Positions 14,319 to 15,190 of a stretch of DNA of 15,190 bases are shown piece by piece. The position numbers were made by a program, and so were the translations under genes. The number at the start of each line of letters is the position of its first letter. The stretch's first letter is position 1. Source of the DNA: an uncultured Clostridium sp. (GTDB lineage Bacteria; Bacillota; Clostridia; TANB77; CAG-508); contig CAMGAZ010000010.1 in NCBI GenBank assembly GCA_946008205.1, forward strand, positions 1 through 15,190. Reading direction: 5' to 3'. The notes beneath the pieces were generated by a model. The model was given only the letters and a program-made list of their open reading frames with translations. It did not search any database and was not told the origin of the DNA.

Positions 14319-14661
14319 CTGTTTGTTCCTCCTTACCATCATAGATATATATTTTATTTTTCTTTTGCTTAAATTTTATTACTCTTTTTATTACATCATC
14401 TAGGTTTTCTCCTGCTACCACTTTAGTTGATTTCATAATTCCTATATTAGGTACTTTAAGCATTCCAATTCCATAGCCTATTAATGCAAATAGTAAGATG
14501 GCAATCATCCCTACAAGTCCCAATTTCATAATTTTAAATATAAGGTAGAATATTAGTCCTACTCCAGCACCAATTGCTGTATAAATTAGACTTTTGGTTG
14601 TAAATATGAATAAAATTCTTCCCTCTCCTTTGACATTTCTAGGCAAATTGTATGTCCCCAT
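14308..14661 (-). CDS. PrgI family T4SS membrane protein (VirB3-like position)
   Basis: The 117-residue product has two adjacent membrane helices (about 22-44 and 47-68) with short polar ends, preceded by MGTYNLPRNVKGEGR. This is the layout of PrgI-family proteins, which take the place of VirB3 next to VirB4 in Gram-positive T4SS. The soluble tail (70-117) is basic and ends EEQTDDK. The ATG at 14661 is preceded by GGAGG. It is the first gene after the pilin terminator, with an extended -10 promoter at 14698. It overlaps the TraC-like gene by 11 bp. The gene order (pilin, PrgI, VirB4 parts, VirB6) matches conjugation-type T4SS modules and supports the call. Confidence 0.85.
   Translation of the reverse strand: MGTYNLPRNVKGEGRILFIFTTKSLIYTAIGAGVGLIFYLIFKIMKLGLVGMIAILLFALIGYGIGMLKVPNIGIMKSTKVVAGENLDDVIKRVIKFKQKKNKIYIYDGKEEQTDDK
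14328..14334 (-). promoter_or_regulatory. Ribosome binding site that fixes the TraC-like start
   Basis: Minus-strand AAGGAGG is 9 bp upstream of ATG 14318. The longer alternative start at 14342 lies upstream of this site and has no Shine-Dalgarno sequence, so the shorter protein is preferred. The site is inside the end of the prgI-like coding sequence. Confidence 0.75.
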
Positions 14662-14697
14662 ATTTTTCCTCCGTTATATCATAATTCTATAATTTAA

Positions 14698-14706
14698 ATT
14701 ATAACA
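14698..14706 (-). promoter_or_regulatory. Extended -10 promoter of the prgI-virB4-virB6 operon
   Basis: The minus strand reads TGTTATAAT: a perfect TATAAT (14698-14703) with the TG-N extension. The best -35 (ATTACA, 18 bp upstream) is a partial match. The -10 lies in a 16-bp perfect palindrome, TATAATTTAAATTATA (14688-14703), which could be an operator or just AT-rich chance. Transcription would start near 14690. Confidence 0.6.
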
Positions 14707-14727
14707 TATAATATCTTAAAATGTAAT

Positions 14728-14763
14728 AAAAAAAAGAAAAAAAGTGCATATAAATGCACTTTT
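14728..14763 (-). terminator. Terminator between the pilin gene and prgI
   Basis: AAAAGTGCAT (14740-14749), a 4-nt loop and ATGCACTTTT (14754-14763) form a perfect 10-bp stem. On the minus strand it runs into a long U-rich tract (14743 down to 14728, broken by one C). It lies 37 bp after the pilin stop. It would end most pilin transcripts here, so pilin can be made in excess over the other components. Confidence 0.88.
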
Positions 14764-14800
14764 AATTTTATCGTAATATATGTGTAATATTTTTGTAACA

Positions 14801-15175
14801 CTATGATTTTATTTGACTTGTCATTGAGTAAATAACTCTTACTATTGATGTACCAGCAAATATTAATACTGCACCAACTATGTATGGTATCATTGTTTTC
14901 TTGTATTCTGCTTTTTCTTCAGCACTACCAATCATATATTTAATACCAATAACCAATAATATAACAATTGCTATAACGATACCAACAACTTGAACTATTG
15001 TAACAACATTTCCACCAATATTTTGTATTGCAGTTCCATTAACGTTCTGACCACCATTCTCAACACCATTAATTACTGTATTGATATCAGGTTTTGCATA
15101 TACTGTTCCAGCAATTGTTGCAATTAACATTACTGCTAATAATATTATTGATATTATTTTTACTGTCTTTTTCAT
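14801..15175 (-). CDS. TrbC/VirB2-like pilin
   Basis: VirB2/TrbC proteins are the major pilus or channel subunit of T4SS. The 124-residue product has a cleavable signal peptide (1-27, ending TVYA before KPD). A short polar segment rich in Asn and Gly follows, then two membrane helices (about 56-79 and 95-115) joined by the charged loop MIGSAEEKAEYKK. This is the standard VirB2 architecture. The ATG at 15175 has TAAGGAGGA upstream at the window edge. The gene is followed by its own strong terminator. Its helix-loop segment resembles residues 144-180 of the VirB6-like protein. No surface or adhesion motifs are visible. The promoter lies outside the window. Confidence 0.87.
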   Translation of the reverse strand: MKKTVKIISIILLAVMLIATIAGTVYAKPDINTVINGVENGGQNVNGTAIQNIGGNVVTIVQVVGIVIAIVILLVIGIKYMIGSAEEKAEYKKTMIPYIVGAVLIFAGTSIVRVIYSMTSQIKS

Positions 15176-15190
15176 ATTTATTCCTCCTTA

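Noticed and set aside
14308..14342. Longer TraC-like protein starting at ATG 14342
   Set aside because: There is no Shine-Dalgarno sequence upstream of it, while AAGGAGG lies 9 bp before ATG 14318, and the extra residues (MMVRRNKQ) are encoded by the ribosome-site region itself.
1..15190. tRNA, rRNA or riboswitch genes
   Set aside because: I saw no cloverleaf-like blocks, conserved rRNA segments or known riboswitch cores in the intergenic gaps; the gaps are short and explained by promoters, terminators and simple hairpins.

Overview
The window looks like chromosomal DNA of a low-GC Gram-positive bacterium (Bacillota, probably Clostridia). The reasons are the AT-rich base composition, strong AGGAGG-type ribosome binding sites, short intrinsic terminators with long U-tracts, a long-form S12, an EF-G with NKMDITGADF around G4, and a Firmicutes-type secretion gene set (TrbC/VirB2-like pilin, PrgI-like protein, VirB4, TrbL/VirB6-like protein). 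The species cannot be fixed from this sequence. Every gene I can support is on the minus strand, so transcription runs from high to low coordinates.

Region 1 (15175-7141) is a type IV secretion system (T4SS) core. A signal-peptide pilin comes first and is closed by a strong terminator. A fresh extended -10 promoter then starts a tightly packed run: prgI-like, a membrane-anchored protein resembling the first part of VirB4, the VirB4 ATPase, a VirB6/TrbL-like polytopic protein with a long C-terminal extension, and a 470-residue acidic protein I do not recognise. A clean intrinsic terminator ends the run at 7141-7172. The VirB6-like gene is split by a +1 frameshift at a five-base homopolymer. 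No relaxase, coupling protein, integrase or attachment site is visible, but the locus may continue beyond 15190.

Region 2 (7090-3272) holds envelope genes: a D-Ala-D-Ala carboxypeptidase (dacF-like), then a two-gene unit with a signal-peptide membrane protein (Ser/Trp repeats, TIM44-like region, zinc ribbon) and an SPFH protein with two C-terminal zinc ribbons. A group of AT-rich hairpins follows.

Region 3 (3164-1) is the str ribosomal operon, rpsL-rpsG-fusA. It has a near-consensus sigma-A promoter and unusually long, structured gaps between genes. The rpsG-fusA gap holds a 123-bp segment bounded by inverted repeats with an internal hairpin, which resembles a small mobile or repeat element. 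fusA runs off the left edge.

The points most worth a second look are the VirB4 function split over two overlapping genes, the frameshifted virB6-like gene, the unknown last gene of the T4SS operon, the inverted-repeat element inside the str operon, and a sequence motif shared by the pilin and the VirB6-like protein.
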